A stretch of DNA of 41,324 nt, taken from contig NZ_APMH01000014.1 in the NCBI RefSeq assembly GCF_000359585.1, positions 1-41,324 on the forward strand. Direction: 5' to 3'. A program made the translations under genes and the position numbers. Below, piece after piece: positions 32,973-41,324 of this stretch. Each line of letters opens with the position of its first letter. Positions within the stretch are counted from its first letter, which is position 1. This stretch comes from Clostridium tyrobutyricum DSM 2637 = ATCC 25755 = JCM 11008. GTDB lineage: Bacteria; Bacillota; Clostridia; Clostridiales; Clostridiaceae. The notes below the pieces were generated by a model. The model did no database searches. It was not told the DNA's origin and worked only from the letters and a program-made list of their open reading frames with translations.

Positions 32973-34304
32973 ATGACACTCAATAAAAAATTATTTAAGA
33001 TAAATGAACTTCAGATTTTAATACTGGGATTTTTATCTATAATATTTATAGGTGCAGTTTTGCTCTCTCTTCCGATATCTTCACAAAAGCATATACATAC
33101 AAATTTTTTGGATTCAGTATTCATGGCTACCTCTGCAACTTGTGTAACAGGGCTTTCAATTGTGGATACAGGAAATTACTGGACCTATTTTGGAAAGTCT
33201 GTAATTTTAACTTTAATTCAAGTTGGAGGATTGGGATTCATGTCATTTTCAACTCTTCTTGCACTGCTTTCAGGAAGAAGGATAACACTTAGAGAGAGGC
33301 TGCTGATTCAGCAGTCTCTGAATTCCTTTAATATACAGGGACTTATAAAGATGTCAAAGTACATATTGATATTTACATTTTTAGTAGAAGCTGTAGGGAC
33401 AGGTATTCTCTCTATACATTTCATACCTGAATTTGGTATTTACAGAGGTCTTTTTTATTCTATTTTTCATTCGGTTTCGGCTTTCTGCAATGCCGGGATA
33501 GAATTGGTTCCATATCACAATAATGCGGATATTGTACTCACCATAAGTGCCTTGATTATTACTGGAAGTTTGGGATTCTATGTATGGAATGAGATATATG
33601 GTTTGAGAAGGGTGAAGGACATAAAGAAAGTATCCCTTCACTCAAAAGTATGTATAACCATGACTATAATACTTTTGGTATCTGGAACCATACTATTTTT
33701 CATGTTTGAATTTAAAAATCCAGATACTATGGGAAAAATGAATTTAGGGCATAAACTCTTGTACTCATTTTTTGCGTCGACTTCATCCAGAACGGCGGGA
33801 TTTGGTTCAATATCTCTCCAGGATATGACAAGAAGCAGCAAGTCCCTTATTGTAATTCTCATGTTTATAGGTGGAGCACCAGGTTCTACTGCAGGTGGAA
33901 TAAAAATAACTACTACTGCTATAATTGTAATGACAGTAATATCTGTAATAAGGGGAAGGCAGAATACTGAAATTTATAAAAAAACTATAAAAAAAGACCT
34001 TGTCTATAAATCTATTGTAATATTAATAATTGACATATTATTGGTATTAGTCTCTTTTATGATATTAGGTGTAATTGAATCCAGAGAATCCTCAGAGACC
34101 ATATTTTTTGAATGTGTATCGGCTTTTGGAACTGTTGGACTGAGTTCAGGATTTACAGCAGGTTTGAGTACTGCCGGAAAGATAATAATAATTGTAGACA
34201 TGTTTTTTGGAAGATTGGGTGGACTTACAATAATATTGTCAATGACAAACAGGAAAATTCCTAATTCTATAAAATATCCTGATGATAGAATGTTGATTGG
34301 ATAA
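32973..34304 (+). CDS. ktrB: Potassium uptake channel subunit KtrB/TrkH family
   Basis: 443-residue membrane protein of the Ktr/Trk superfamily with four repeated M1-P-M2 units. The four selectivity-filter loops are visible as TCVTGLSIVDTG, AFCNAGIELV, SRTAGFGSISL and AFGTVGLSSGF, each with the single central glycine. It conducts K+ (Na+-assisted) into the cell under control of the cytoplasmic RCK ring encoded by the next gene. Length and the short N-terminus fit KtrB better than TrkH. It starts at ATG 32973; the ktrA-like gene follows after 24 bases. Confidence 0.92.
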   Translation: MTLNKKLFKINELQILILGFLSIIFIGAVLLSLPISSQKHIHTNFLDSVFMATSATCVTGLSIVDTGNYWTYFGKSVILTLIQVGGLGFMSFSTLLALLSGRRITLRERLLIQQSLNSFNIQGLIKMSKYILIFTFLVEAVGTGILSIHFIPEFGIYRGLFYSIFHSVSAFCNAGIELVPYHNNADIVLTISALIITGSLGFYVWNEIYGLRRVKDIKKVSLHSKVCITMTIILLVSGTILFFMFEFKNPDTMGKMNLGHKLLYSFFASTSSRTAGFGSISLQDMTRSSKSLIVILMFIGGAPGSTAGGIKITTTAIIVMTVISVIRGRQNTEIYKKTIKKDLVYKSIVILIIDILLVLVSFMILGVIESRESSETIFFECVSAFGTVGLSSGFTAGLSTAGKIIIIVDMFFGRLGGLTIILSMTNRKIPNSIKYPDDRMLIG

Positions 34305-34328
34305 AATTTTTAACTGGAGGTAAACTTT

Positions 34329-34988
34329 ATGGTGAAAAAACAGTATTTGGTTATAGGTCTCGGAAGATTCGGAAAGTCAATGGCCAGGACTTTATATGAG
34401 CTGGGAAATGATGTTCTTGCAGTTGATTCAAATGATGAAAATGTACAGAGTATAAGCAATTATGTGACACAGGCAGTTCAAACAGATGCTACAGAAGAAG
34501 AGAACTTAAATGCACTTGGATTAGATAATTTCGATGCAGCCATAATAGGAATAGGTGACGATATTCAAAGCAGTGTTGTAGTTACACTTTTGTTGAAAGA
34601 AATGGGAATAAAGTATGTACTGGCTAAGGCAAATACAGAACTGCATGCAAAGATATTATACAAGATAGGTGCTGACAAAGTGGTTTTTCCAGAGAAGGAT
34701 ACTGCTATCAGAGTTGCCCATAATCTTGTATCAAATGGCATATTGGATTTTATACAGCTGTCTTCCGAGTATACAGCTGCTGAAATACTTTGTATGAAAC
34801 AATGGATAGGGAAAACTCTAAGTCAAATTGATATAAGAACTATTTATGGGATAAATATTATAGCTATAAAAAGGAAAAATGATGTAAATGTCTCACCTAC
34901 ACCAGATTTCAAGCTCCTTGAAGGAGATATAATTGTAGCTATCGGAAAACAAAGTCAAATTGAAAAGTTGGGAAAAAAGATAAAGTAA
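34329..34988 (+). CDS. ktrA: Potassium uptake regulatory subunit KtrA (RCK domain)
   Basis: 219-residue cytoplasmic regulator. The N-terminal RCK domain binds ATP/ADP or NAD through VIGLGRFGKSMARTL and the acidic residue in LAVDSNDENV. The C-terminal RCK_C domain (FKLLEGDIIVAIGKQSQIEKL) is the usual cyclic-di-AMP-binding part in Firmicutes. It gates the KtrB channel encoded directly upstream. Ribosome binding site GGAGG nine bases before ATG. Confidence 0.92.
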   Translation: MVKKQYLVIGLGRFGKSMARTLYELGNDVLAVDSNDENVQSISNYVTQAVQTDATEEENLNALGLDNFDAAIIGIGDDIQSSVVVTLLLKEMGIKYVLAKANTELHAKILYKIGADKVVFPEKDTAIRVAHNLVSNGILDFIQLSSEYTAAEILCMKQWIGKTLSQIDIRTIYGINIIAIKRKNDVNVSPTPDFKLLEGDIIVAIGKQSQIEKLGKKIK

Positions 34989-35010
34989 CAATATTAAAGG
35001 TGATTTCATT

Positions 35011-35115
35011 ATGAAAATTTATTTGAAAAAGAAAATGAATTATGGATTACTAGCTGCTGTGATGATTCTATTTATATGTACTATAAAAAAGCCAACTTTT
35101 TGGTGTATAATTTAG
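35011..35115 (+). CDS. Small hydrophobic peptide, unknown
   Basis: 34 codons from ATG 35011, with AAAGGTGAT upstream. A basic start (MKIYLKKKMN) is followed by one predicted membrane helix (YGLLAAVMILFICTI). It could be a real small membrane protein co-transcribed with ktrBA or the leftover start of a longer gene. I know of no family match. Confidence 0.3.
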   Translation: MKIYLKKKMNYGLLAAVMILFICTIKKPTFWCII

Positions 35116-35125
35116 ATAAAATAGG

Positions 35126-35163
35126 CAGTTGCTGCTTGTAAAAAAATTTACAAGCAGCAGCTG
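35126..35163. terminator. Strong stem-loop between ktrA and sbcD
   Basis: A 17-bp stem with one G-T pair (35126-35142 with 35147-35163) around AAAA. There is no T tract after it and the sbcD ribosome binding site begins only about 8 bases later. It could be a terminator for upstream transcripts or a 5'-leader structure of sbcD. Confidence 0.5.
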
Positions 35164-35183
35164 TTTGGATAAGGAGGCTACAT

Positions 35184-36407
35184 ATGAGAATTTTACATAC
35201 TTCTGACTGGCATCTTGGGAAAAATCTGGAGGGATATAGCAGAATGGATGAACAGGAGGCTTTTCTCAAAGATTTCATAGGTATAGTTGAAGAAAATCAC
35301 ATAGATTTGATAATTGTTGCAGGAGATATTTACGACAGCTATAATCCACCTGCAAGAGCTGAAAAAATGTTTTATGATACACTTAAAAAGCTGTCATCTG
35401 GCGGGAAGAGAATGACCCTGATCATAGCAGGCAACCATGACAATCCGGATAGACTTGTAGCGGCAGGCCCTCTCGCTAAAGAACATGGTATTATTATGAT
35501 AGGTACTCCAAAAACTATAGTATCTCCTGGGAAATATGGAGATCATACAGTAGTTGATTCTGGAAATGGATATGTTGAAATAGAAATAAATGGAGAAAGA
35601 GCTGTAATTCTCACATTGCCATACCCAAGTGAAAAGAGATTAAATGAAGTATTGTACGATGAAATGGATACTGAGATCAAAAAGGTCCAATCATATAATG
35701 ACAGAATAAAATCAATTTTTGACAACCTAAGTAAAAACTATAGAGATGATACTATAAACCTAGTTGTTTCACATCTGTTTACGATAGGTAGTCAGGAAGG
35801 CGGTTCTGAGAGGAATGTTCAGCTTGGAGGAAGCTTTATAGTAGATGGAAGTTGTTTCCCTGAAAAAGCCCAATATGTTGCACTTGGCCATATTCACAAA
35901 CCTCAAATAGTACCTGGAACAAATGGAATAGTCAGATATTCAGGATCTCCACTTCAGTACAATAAAAAGGAAATTAACTTTAAAAAGAAATGTTTTATAG
36001 TAGATGTAAAACCATGTGAACAATGCAGCGTGGAAGAGATAGAATTTAAAATATACAAGCCTATAGAAATATGGAAATGCAAAAGTGTAGAGGATGCTAT
36101 AAAAAAATGTAAAATCAATAAAGACAGAAATTGTTTTGTATATATAGAAATTATGACTGATACATACATAGGGGAAGAAGCAATAAAATTAATGAAGACA
36201 AACAAGAAGGATATAATTGAGATTGTACCTAAAATAGTGGGAGAAAATGTGGACAACGTAGATATAGGTAGTTTTTCTGAAAAGCCATTTGAAGAAATAT
36301 TTAAGGAGTTTTATTTTAAGGAGAGGAAAGTTGAACCTCAGCAGGAAGTGGTAGATACATTATTATCCATTATGAATGGAGGTGAAGAAGAAAATGAGAC
36401 CAATTAA
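35184..36407 (+). CDS. sbcD: Nuclease SbcCD subunit D
   Basis: 407-residue Mre11-type phosphodiesterase, the nuclease of the SbcCD complex that opens DNA hairpins and processes double-strand ends with Mn2+. Metal-binding motifs are HTSDWHLGK, VAGDIYD, IAGNHDNPDR, VVSHLF and ALGHIHKPQ. The C-terminal cap and the helix binding SbcC follow. ATG 35184 has AAGGAGG upstream. The end overlaps the SbcC start by 14 bases, so the two are translationally coupled. Confidence 0.95.
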   Translation: MRILHTSDWHLGKNLEGYSRMDEQEAFLKDFIGIVEENHIDLIIVAGDIYDSYNPPARAEKMFYDTLKKLSSGGKRMTLIIAGNHDNPDRLVAAGPLAKEHGIIMIGTPKTIVSPGKYGDHTVVDSGNGYVEIEINGERAVILTLPYPSEKRLNEVLYDEMDTEIKKVQSYNDRIKSIFDNLSKNYRDDTINLVVSHLFTIGSQEGGSERNVQLGGSFIVDGSCFPEKAQYVALGHIHKPQIVPGTNGIVRYSGSPLQYNKKEINFKKKCFIVDVKPCEQCSVEEIEFKIYKPIEIWKCKSVEDAIKKCKINKDRNCFVYIEIMTDTYIGEEAIKLMKTNKKDIIEIVPKIVGENVDNVDIGSFSEKPFEEIFKEFYFKERKVEPQQEVVDTLLSIMNGGEEENETN

Positions 36408-39400
36408 ACTTAAAATAAAGGGATTGAACAGCTTTATAGAAACGCAGGAAATAGATTTTCATAAATTGATGTACAGAGGTTTGTTTGGCATATTTGGTCC
36501 TACAGGAAGTGGCAAGTCTACAATACTTGATGGTATTACCCTTGCATTATATGGCGAGGTTGCAAGAAAAAGCTCTAATTTTATTAATACAAATTGCAGC
36601 AATTTATATGTTAGTTTTGAATTTCAGATATCTGCGAAGGAAATAAATATCTATAGAGTGGATAGAGAATACAGGAGAGATAAAGAGGGAAGGATCAGAA
36701 CAAAATCTGCTAGGATTTTAGATATTACTTGTGGAGAAGAAATATTAGAAGAGGGAGTAAAAAGTGTAAACAAAAAGTGTGAAGAAATAATAGGCCTGCA
36801 GCTTGATGATTTTACCAGGACGGTGGTTTTGCCCCAGGGAAAATTCAGTGAATTTTTAACATTGAGTGGAAAAGAAAGAAGGGATATGCTTGAGAGATTG
36901 TTTAATCTTCAGAAATATGGTAATGAACTTTCTTCCAAATTGTCCAGAGAAGTAAGCAGCCAAAAACAGAAGTTTAATGTGCTTCAGGGTGAACTAAAAG
37001 GCTATGATAATATTAATGTAGATATTCTTAAAAATAAAACTGAACAGTTCTCAATAATTAAAGAACAGTGCAGTGAATATGAAAAACAACTTGCAGAAAT
37101 TGAAGTCAAATTCAATGAGGGAAAAGAATTGATGGATCTTCAAAATGATTTGAAACATAAGCTTGTTGAACAGGATTCACTTGAAAAAAATAAAGCCAAA
37201 ATAGAAAGCTACAAAAATAAGATTTTATTGTGTGAAAGTGCACTAAAAGTAAAACCATATGTTGATAACTATGAAAGTACAGTCCAAAAGATTAAAAGTG
37301 TAAAAAATGAAATAATGCATTTGGAAGATGAGATGAAAAAAGTTGAAGAAAATAGAGCTTTAGTATACAAATTTTTAACTGAAGCCAAAGCTGATAATGA
37401 CAATAAATTACCTGAGCTGAGATTGCAGTATCAAAAAATTGTAGATGCCATACAGGAAAGAGATATTTTAAATAGAGTTATATGTGAAAATAATTCAATA
37501 AAAGAAAGCATTGTAAAATTGAGTGACAATATTGATACTTTTAAATATGAAATAGAAAACAATGGCAAGTATATTGAATCAATATATAATAGTATAAGTC
37601 TTAAGGAAAAAAAGTGTGATGAGCTTGAAACTTCAGAACAATACAAGCGAAAAGTCAATGAGGCAATAGTGATTTTAAGTAATTATGAAAATTTAATAAA
37701 GCAAAGAGATGTTTTATGTGGTAAGATAAAAAGCACAGTATATATTATTGAAAGTAATGAAAGGGAAAGTAAGGTATTATTCAATGATTTAAATGAAAAA
37801 AAGCATTTGCTGCAGGAAAAAGAAGATATGTTGGATGAACTGTTAAAAAATTGTCCAGGGGATCAAAATATGCTTCTTGAACTTCAAAAAAAGATATCTT
37901 CTACAGACGACAAATGGACTCAATATAACAGCATTACTTACAATATTAAAAATAGCAGTAATATTATAGAAGATTTTAAAGAAAAATTGAACCAAGATAA
38001 TAAAAAAATTGAGGAATTGGAAAAACATATCAGTAATAGAAATGGTGAGATTGAAAGTATCCATGTTGAAAATCTCGCCCAGACATTGAGAAGTAAATTG
38101 ATAGAAGGTGAGCCATGTCCTGTATGCGGTTCAGTTCATCATATTGGACAAAATATAAAGACGACTGATACTCATAATTTAAAGCAGCTAAAATTGGATT
38201 TGGATAAAAAGAAGAAAGATTATGAATTGTTGACTGCAAGAATTATAAAAATAAAGGCAAATATTGACGGAGAAATCAAAAATATAGAAAAAAACAATGA
38301 GCAATTGGAACAATTGGGGGAAGAGTTTAAATCAGTTTCTGTAGATGAGTTAAAACATCAATTTAGATTGTTGAGGGATAATATTGAAAAATTCAATTCA
38401 GAGAAAACTAGTCTGGAAAGCCAAATTAAAATCTTAACTGAGAATAAAAACAAATTGGAAATAGGATATAGCAAAATGTTTGCCGTTCAGGAACAGAATA
38501 AAAGTCAACTTGTTAATTTGAAAACAGAACTTGAAAAATTGGAAAATGAATATAAGGGTTTATATGATATATTGTCCAATATGAAAACTGAGCTCAAGGT
38601 CCACGACTTCAAGCAGAAGAACATGGAAATATATGAAAGAGAAAAGAAAAGAATTTCCATAGAAAATCGATTAAAAGATTTAAGGGTGGCTTTGAAAAAA
38701 AATCAAAATCAGAGAGAGATTCTAAAAGGAAAATTTACAGATTTGAGAGAAAGATTAAATGAAAATAAAGTCAGATTTGTTGAGAATGAAAAGATAATAC
38801 ATGAGAAAAAAACTAGTATAAAAGCTAAGCTTGAAAACAGTGAGAATATGGAACAACTTGAAAGTGTTAAGGAGAGTATACTCCGCAGGATAGAGCAGAT
38901 AAAAGATACATACATTAGAACAGAAAAACAAAAAAATGACATAGATACCAAATATAATGAATGCAATTCCAATTTGGTAGCATCTCAAAAAAACTTGCTG
39001 AATTTAAAAGAGAGAAATACACAGGAAAGAATAAGTCTTGAAAATATATTGAAAGAACAAAATATAAATAATATAGATGAAGTTAAAAATAATATTGTAG
39101 ATGTACTGGAAATCAAAAAACTAAAAAGTGAAGTAGAAGAATATAATAGATTATCAGCTAAATTGGCAGGCACTCTGGAAGATATTAATAAAAAAATAGG
39201 CAGTAGAAAGATTACACAGGAGCAGTGGGATGAGATAAAAAAGTCTCGAAATGAAAAAAATAAAATATTTGAGGAACTTAAAAATACTAGGATAAAATTA
39301 GAAGATGAGATAAAATATATAAGTTACAAATTAAATGAGTTAAATATACTTTCGAAATCAAAACAAAAACTCAATCATAAATTAAGTATTTTAGATGATC

Positions 39401-39885
39401 TGGATAAATTATTCAAAGGCAAAAAATTTGTAGAATTTGTAGCTGCAAATCAGTTGAAATACATATCTATTGAGGCTAGTAAAAGATTGAGACACATAAC
39501 TTGTGGAAAGTATGGATTGGAAGTTGATGACGAGGGAAAATTCCTCATTATAGATTATAAAAATGGAGGAGAAAAGAGGGATGCTTCAACTCTGTCAGGC
39601 GGCGAAGTATTTGTAACATCACTTGCACTTGCACTGGCATTATCCTCCCGAATACAATTAAAAGGTACGGCACCTCTTGAATTGTTCTTTTTAGATGAAG
39701 GATTTGGGACTCTTGACGATAATTTACTTGAGATAGTTATGGATTCACTGGAAAAAATTCACAATAAAAGATTGTCAATAGGAATAATAAGTCATCTGGA
39801 ATCAATTAAAGACAGAGTTCCGGTAAAGCTTGTTGTTACTCCGGCAGAAGCTGGAATTGGAGGAAGCAGGGTTAAAATAGAATAG
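36394..39885 (+). CDS. sbcC: Nuclease SbcCD subunit C (Rad50-like ATPase)
   Basis: 1163-residue SMC-like ATPase partner of SbcD. The N-terminal half-site has Walker A GPTGSGKST. Two long coiled coils flank a zinc hook CPVC at about residues 575-578 (GEPCPVCGSVHH), which dimerises the complex. The C-terminal half has signature LSGGEVFVTSLAL and Walker B LELFFLDEGFGTLD. I start at ATG 36394 (MRPIKLKIKG): the GGAGGTGA at 36379-36386 is its ribosome binding site, while the in-frame ATG at 36376 sits just before that site. The homoserine dehydrogenase gene follows after 28 bases with no terminator. Confidence 0.95.
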   Translation: MRPIKLKIKGLNSFIETQEIDFHKLMYRGLFGIFGPTGSGKSTILDGITLALYGEVARKSSNFINTNCSNLYVSFEFQISAKEINIYRVDREYRRDKEGRIRTKSARILDITCGEEILEEGVKSVNKKCEEIIGLQLDDFTRTVVLPQGKFSEFLTLSGKERRDMLERLFNLQKYGNELSSKLSREVSSQKQKFNVLQGELKGYDNINVDILKNKTEQFSIIKEQCSEYEKQLAEIEVKFNEGKELMDLQNDLKHKLVEQDSLEKNKAKIESYKNKILLCESALKVKPYVDNYESTVQKIKSVKNEIMHLEDEMKKVEENRALVYKFLTEAKADNDNKLPELRLQYQKIVDAIQERDILNRVICENNSIKESIVKLSDNIDTFKYEIENNGKYIESIYNSISLKEKKCDELETSEQYKRKVNEAIVILSNYENLIKQRDVLCGKIKSTVYIIESNERESKVLFNDLNEKKHLLQEKEDMLDELLKNCPGDQNMLLELQKKISSTDDKWTQYNSITYNIKNSSNIIEDFKEKLNQDNKKIEELEKHISNRNGEIESIHVENLAQTLRSKLIEGEPCPVCGSVHHIGQNIKTTDTHNLKQLKLDLDKKKKDYELLTARIIKIKANIDGEIKNIEKNNEQLEQLGEEFKSVSVDELKHQFRLLRDNIEKFNSEKTSLESQIKILTENKNKLEIGYSKMFAVQEQNKSQLVNLKTELEKLENEYKGLYDILSNMKTELKVHDFKQKNMEIYEREKKRISIENRLKDLRVALKKNQNQREILKGKFTDLRERLNENKVRFVENEKIIHEKKTSIKAKLENSENMEQLESVKESILRRIEQIKDTYIRTEKQKNDIDTKYNECNSNLVASQKNLLNLKERNTQERISLENILKEQNINNIDEVKNNIVDVLEIKKLKSEVEEYNRLSAKLAGTLEDINKKIGSRKITQEQWDEIKKSRNEKNKIFEELKNTRIKLEDEIKYISYKLNELNILSKSKQKLNHKLSILDDLDKLFKGKKFVEFVAANQLKYISIEASKRLRHITCGKYGLEVDDEGKFLIIDYKNGGEKRDASTLSGGEVFVTSLALALALSSRIQLKGTAPLELFFLDEGFGTLDDNLLEIVMDSLEKIHNKRLSIGIISHLESIKDRVPVKLVVTPAEAGIGGSRVKIE

Positions 39886-39913
39886 AGTATAAAAACAGGG
39901 AGTGAAATATATT

Positions 39914-41212
39914 ATGAAAAAAGTTAGAATAGCATTGTTGGGACTTGGAAATGTAGGAATTGGGGTTTGTATAATTTTGTACTCAAATAGAAAAGAGATA
40001 ATGAAAAGATCGGGATATGAAGTTGAAATAGCAAAGATTCTCGTAAGAGATAAAAATAAAGATAGGGATGTATATATACCTGATGGTGTACTTACAACTG
40101 ATTTCAATGATATATTGAATGATGATTCGATTAAGGTTGTAGTGGAAGTCATGGGAGGAATACAACCTTCAAAAGACTATATTCTAAAATGCATGGACAA
40201 GAAAAAGCATATAGTTACTGCAAATAAAATGCTTCTGGCAACTAATGGGGATGAACTATTTCAAAAAGCAGAAAGTAATGGAGTAATGCTGCAATATGAA
40301 GCAAGTGTTGCAGGAGGAATTCCAATAATAAATGGAATAGAGGAAAGCTTGACTGCCAATAAAATTAAAGAGTTATACGGCATAGTAAATGGTACTACGA
40401 ATTATATTTTAACTAAAATGCAGCTTGATAAAATGGATTTTGATACTGCCCTTAAGCAAGCACAGGAAAAAGGATATGCTGAGGCGGATCCAACATCTGA
40501 CATTGAAGGATTTGATGCACAGTATAAGCTTGCAATACTTTCATCACTGGCTTTTGGCACAAAGATAAATATAGATAATGTCTATAGGGAAGGCATTACC
40601 AAAATTTCATCCATAGATATAAAGTATGCCAAGAAATTCAATATGGTAGTTAAGATGCTTGCTATTGCAAAAGATCATTTTGGAAGGCTTGAACTTAGAG
40701 TTCATCCTACAATGATACCTAATGATCATCCTCTTGCTAATGTATATGATTCTTTTAATGCAATATTTATAAAAGGAAATGCAGTGGGGGATCTTATGTT
40801 TTATGGAAGAGGTGCAGGAAGTCTGCCTACCGGAAGTGCAGTGGTAAGTGATATTATTGCCATATTGAGAAAAAATGTAGATTCGCAAAGTAGCTTACCT
40901 GCATTGAAAAATAATCTATGGGATAGAAAGATAGATGATATAGGAAAGAGTAAAGGAAAGTTTTATATTAGAATTACTGTGGAAGATCAATCTGGGGCAC
41001 TTGGAAAAATAACTACAATTTTTGGAAAGTATAGTATAAGCATTCGTTCGGTTATACAGAAGGGAGAAAAAAATTCAAAAGGAGGGGTTAACATAGTTTT
41101 AATTACACATAATACTTGTAAGGAAAAAATAGATTGTGCTGTTAAGGAAATTAATAATTTGGAATCCGTAATTGCAATTAATAATATTATAAGAATAGAA
41201 GATTTTAAATAA
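39914..41212 (+). CDS. hom: Homoserine dehydrogenase
   Basis: 432-residue NAD(P)-dependent enzyme that reduces aspartate semialdehyde to homoserine, the branch to threonine and methionine. Rossmann motif GLGNVGIGV at the N-terminus, VTANKMLL, YEASVAGGIPI, GIVNGTTNYIL and the active-site block ADPTSDIEGFDAQYKLAIL are all present. The last 85 residues form an ACT domain (RITVEDQSGALGKITTIFG), the expected site of threonine feedback. ATG 39914 is preferred over the GTG at 39902, which is part of the GGGAGTG ribosome binding site. Confidence 0.94.
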   Translation: MKKVRIALLGLGNVGIGVCIILYSNRKEIMKRSGYEVEIAKILVRDKNKDRDVYIPDGVLTTDFNDILNDDSIKVVVEVMGGIQPSKDYILKCMDKKKHIVTANKMLLATNGDELFQKAESNGVMLQYEASVAGGIPIINGIEESLTANKIKELYGIVNGTTNYILTKMQLDKMDFDTALKQAQEKGYAEADPTSDIEGFDAQYKLAILSSLAFGTKINIDNVYREGITKISSIDIKYAKKFNMVVKMLAIAKDHFGRLELRVHPTMIPNDHPLANVYDSFNAIFIKGNAVGDLMFYGRGAGSLPTGSAVVSDIIAILRKNVDSQSSLPALKNNLWDRKIDDIGKSKGKFYIRITVEDQSGALGKITTIFGKYSISIRSVIQKGEKNSKGGVNIVLITHNTCKEKIDCAVKEINNLESVIAINNIIRIEDFK

Positions 41213-41324
41213 AAAACCTCTATTTTATAAAAAAAATTAAAAAAATTTTTAAAAAATTTTTTAAAATATATGGTTATTGATTTATTTAATATGTTCTCCC
41301 CCTTAACACGTTGATATTAAAAAA
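41213..41324. other. AT-rich intergenic tail
   Basis: Runs of A and T with self-complementary AAAAAATTTTT segments around 41235-41265, perhaps a weak terminator. No gene start or structured RNA can be supported before the window ends. Confidence 0.4.

Noticed and set aside
36376-36393. ATG at 36376 as start of SbcC
   Set aside because: The GGAGGTGA just inside it is the ribosome binding site for ATG 36394, where the conserved MRPIKLKIKG begins.
41230-41270. A/T palindromes after homoserine dehydrogenase as a regulatory element
   Set aside because: Low-complexity A and T runs produce such symmetry by chance; at most a weak terminator.
1-41324. CRISPR arrays, tRNA and rRNA genes
   Set aside because: No regularly spaced repeats, tRNA-like cloverleaf ends or rRNA conserved blocks were noticed anywhere in the window.

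Overview
The window looks like chromosomal DNA of a low-GC Clostridium (Clostridium sensu stricto type, possibly an acetogenic or solventogenic species; the species was not determined). The evidence is the very AT-rich sequence, strong GGAGG-type ribosome binding sites, TTG/GTG starts, a LevR-type sigma-54 activator with a matching -24/-12 promoter, KtrBA, ComFB and flagellin-like genes, and clostridial-style transposase and Rpn genes. No rRNA, tRNA or CRISPR array was seen.

Layout. (1) 41-3788: sugar use, with aldose 1-epimerase, an MFS sugar porter and a ROK-family regulator. (2) 3957-16937: a nitrogen-scavenging locus. A LuxR-type regulator is divergent from an eleven-gene operon: two tandem pairs of DUF1989 'urea carboxylase-associated' proteins, two NifI1/NifI2-like PII proteins, a NitT/TauT-type ABC importer (lipoprotein, permease, ATPase), a 1197-residue biotin-dependent urea/guanidine carboxylase and an allophanate hydrolase. 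By family knowledge, DUF1989 pairs beside such a carboxylase act as carboxyguanidine deiminase. The best reading is guanidine -> carboxyguanidine -> allophanate -> NH3 + CO2, with import and PII nitrogen sensing. No guanidine riboswitch is recognisable. A perfect inverted repeat sits midway between two good divergent promoters. (3) 16967-18140: an Rpn/PD-(D/E)XK nuclease-like gene and a decayed fragment of a second copy. (4) 18227-26825: a LevR-like sigma-54 activator, then a -24/-12 promoter with upstream repeats driving a galactitol-family PTS (IIA, IIB, IIC), a glycerol-3-phosphate dehydrogenase-like protein, a glycerol-1-phosphate dehydrogenase (AraM/EgsA) and a HAD-IIA phosphatase. Dehydrogenases for both glycerol-phosphate enantiomers behind a PTS is the second striking system here.

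(5) 27095-30935: a decay zone with a frameshifted IS transposase, an MntA/HepT-like toxin-antitoxin pair, a MutS-like N-terminal stub, a flavoprotein gene and a broken AhpF-like gene. (6) 31026-32877: small genes for YjbQ, YjfB, a flagellin-like protein and ComFB. (7) 32973-41212: housekeeping genes, with KtrB and KtrA potassium uptake, SbcD and SbcC nuclease, and homoserine dehydrogenase. The last 110 bases hold only AT-rich sequence.
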